Part shown: positions 4,880-5,565 of the stretch, in pieces
Layout of the letters: every line of letters starts with the position of its first letter
How positions within the stretch are numbered: position 1 is the first letter of the stretch
Assembly (NCBI GenBank): GCA_028706735.1
Contig: JAQTVS010000208.1
Location: 1-5,565, forward strand
Direction of reading: 5' to 3'
DNA from: Thiomonas sp.
Lineage (GTDB): Bacteria > Pseudomonadota > Gammaproteobacteria > Burkholderiales > Burkholderiaceae_C
DNA length: 5,565 nucleotides
Made by a program: the position numbers and the translations under genes
The notes under the pieces: generated by a model
What the model was told of the DNA's origin: nothing
Databases searched by the model: none
The model's input: only the letters and a program-made list of their open reading frames with translations

Positions 4880-5269
4880 TCAAGCGCCAGCGTTCGGGAT
4901 ATTGCGAGCGGCATAGGCGGCAAGTGCCTCGATCACACCCGCATCATCACCCGCGGGAGGAGCAATCTCGATTTTCAGCGCAGGGTGGTGTGCCTGCACG
5001 GCTTGCGCTATTTCTGGAATGTCACGTTGCAAATGACCGCCAGCCCCAAGAAAAAGCGGTGCGATCAGCACCTGTTCGATACCTTGGTGGCCCGCCTCAT
5101 TCAGAGCCTCATGCAATGAAGGCTGCATGAACTCCAGAAATGCAAGCCTGACGCCTAGGCCGGGGTGCTGGCGCTGAATCAGATCGCGAACCAACTCAAA
5201 GGGGTGTGCCCATTGTTCTTGTCGGGAGCCGTGAGCCAGCAAGAGTAGTTGACGGGAGTTTTTAGGCAT
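4880..5269 (-). CDS. cbiX: Short CbiX/SirB-type sirohydrochlorin chelatase
   Basis: A 129-residue single-domain class II chelatase. It has the two metal-binding histidines of the family: His13 in LLLLAHGSR and His79 in PLFLGAGGHLQRDIP. It also has the conserved FLEFMQPSLHEAL segment (43-55). The enzyme inserts Fe2+ into sirohydrochlorin to make siroheme, or Co2+ in cobalamin synthesis. The nearby nirB, whose product needs siroheme, favours the iron role. The length fits the small homodimeric CbiX-S form; two-domain versions are about twice as long. The ATG at 5269 fits the usual N-terminus. A GTG ten codons upstream (5299) is possible, and neither has a clear ribosome binding site. The gene lies 139 bp upstream of nasT on the same strand, and about 145 bp after the transposase remnant. 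Confidence 0.87.
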   Translation of the reverse strand: MPKNSRQLLLLAHGSRQEQWAHPFELVRDLIQRQHPGLGVRLAFLEFMQPSLHEALNEAGHQGIEQVLIAPLFLGAGGHLQRDIPEIAQAVQAHHPALKIEIAPPAGDDAGVIEALAAYAARNIPNAGA

Positions 5270-5372
5270 CGCTGTGATGCAGATTGTTGAATGGCGCACA
5301 GGAGACTCAAGCGTAGTACCGAAACGCAGTCTCTGGCGCTACCGAAGGACCCATCCCCATGCTGAGCGAACA

Positions 5373-5391
5373 CCCCCCCCCCGGTTTTTTT
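5373..5391. repeat. C10-GG-T7 homopolymer stretch at the transposase-cbiX junction
   Basis: Ten C residues (5373-5382), GG, then seven T residues (5385-5391). It lies between the transposase stop and the cbiX start, and probably marks the end of the insertion sequence or a joint next to it. The surrounding 5270-5415 interval has no gene. A weak promoter-like pair for cbiX (TTGAGT and AACAAT on the minus strand) is present but unconvincing. Confidence 0.6.
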
Positions 5392-5404
5392 GGCGTGAAC
5401 CGGG
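5380..5404. repeat. 7-bp inverted repeat downstream of the transposase gene
   Basis: CCCGGTT (5380-5386) and AACCGGG (5398-5404) are exact reverse complements around an 11-base centre, 11 bp after the transposase stop codon. It may be a hairpin at the transposase mRNA end or part of the element's subterminal structure. The other end of the element is outside the window, so terminal repeats cannot be compared. Confidence 0.4.
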
Positions 5405-5415
5405 CGTATTTTCCC

Positions 5416-5565
5416 TCACGCTGCGCGCAGCACGTGCTTGCGCTTGATGTTCCAGGCCATGGTCACCAAGCTCCATTCGCCTTGTGCCTTGGCCAGCCCA
5501 CGCATGCTCATCTGGCGCCAGCCCATCACCCGCTTGATGATGCCGAACACCGGCTCCACCGTCTG
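5416..5565 (-). mobile_element. C-terminal fragment of an IS1182-like DDE transposase gene (enters from the right edge)
   Basis: An open frame enters at the right edge and encodes 49 residues before a TGA at 5418-5416. It begins QTVEPVFGIIKRVMGWRQMS, continues with RGLAKAQGEWSLVTMAWNIK and ends KHVLRAA. The pattern TVEPxFGxIK...RGLxKxxGEWxLVxxAxN is the end of the catalytic domain of IS1182-type transposases, including the catalytic-Glu region (VEP). The reading frame is intact as far as seen; whether the whole gene is functional cannot be told. The element abuts the nitrate locus on its upstream side, in the same direction as cbiX, so transcription could run from it into cbiX. Confidence 0.8.

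Noticed and set aside
5270..5299. Alternative GTG start for cbiX at 5299
   Set aside because: It has no ribosome binding site and adds ten residues not usual in the family. It is kept only as a lesser possibility.

Overview
The window is GC-rich DNA with dense minus-strand coding. It looks like an assimilatory nitrate/nitrite locus from a proteobacterium, most likely a betaproteobacterium (Burkholderiales type). That placement rests on protein resemblance and base composition only. Every gene I can support is on the minus strand, so the locus reads from right to left.

Layout in transcription order: (1) 5565-5416, the last 49 codons of an IS1182-like DDE transposase, followed by a C10/T7 homopolymer stretch. 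(2) 5269-4880, a short CbiX/SirB-type sirohydrochlorin chelatase. (3) 4740-4105, a NasT-type regulator with a receiver-like domain and an RNA-binding ANTAR domain. (4) About 4104-3809, a non-coding control region. It holds a near-perfect sigma-54 promoter (TGGCACG-N4-TTGCT), two stem-loops whose loops carry the A1/G4 pattern of ANTAR targets, a competing hairpin, and a strong intrinsic terminator just before the nrtA ribosome binding site. (5) 3808-746, a three-gene ABC importer for nitrate/nitrite: Tat-exported binding protein, permease and ATPase. (6) 679-245, a single-domain bacterial haemoglobin. (7) 153 bp with REP-like palindromes. (8) 91-1, the first 30 codons of nirB, the NAD(P)H nitrite reductase large subunit.

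The genes form one pathway. NrtABC imports nitrate or nitrite. NirB, continuing past the left edge, reduces nitrite to ammonium and needs siroheme. CbiX makes siroheme by inserting iron into sirohydrochlorin. The globin most plausibly removes nitric oxide formed as a by-product. NasT probably controls the importer operon by antitermination at the leader RNA, on top of nitrogen control through sigma-54. The predicted transcription start falls on the first base of the first ANTAR hairpin, so the leader is compact (about 138 nt).

The best result here is this complete riboregulatory module, read directly from the sequence. It belongs to a known class (Klebsiella NasR/nasF and NasT systems). The competing hairpin, the absence of a nasS gene beside nasT, and the globin inside the transport/reductase cluster are the less ordinary parts.
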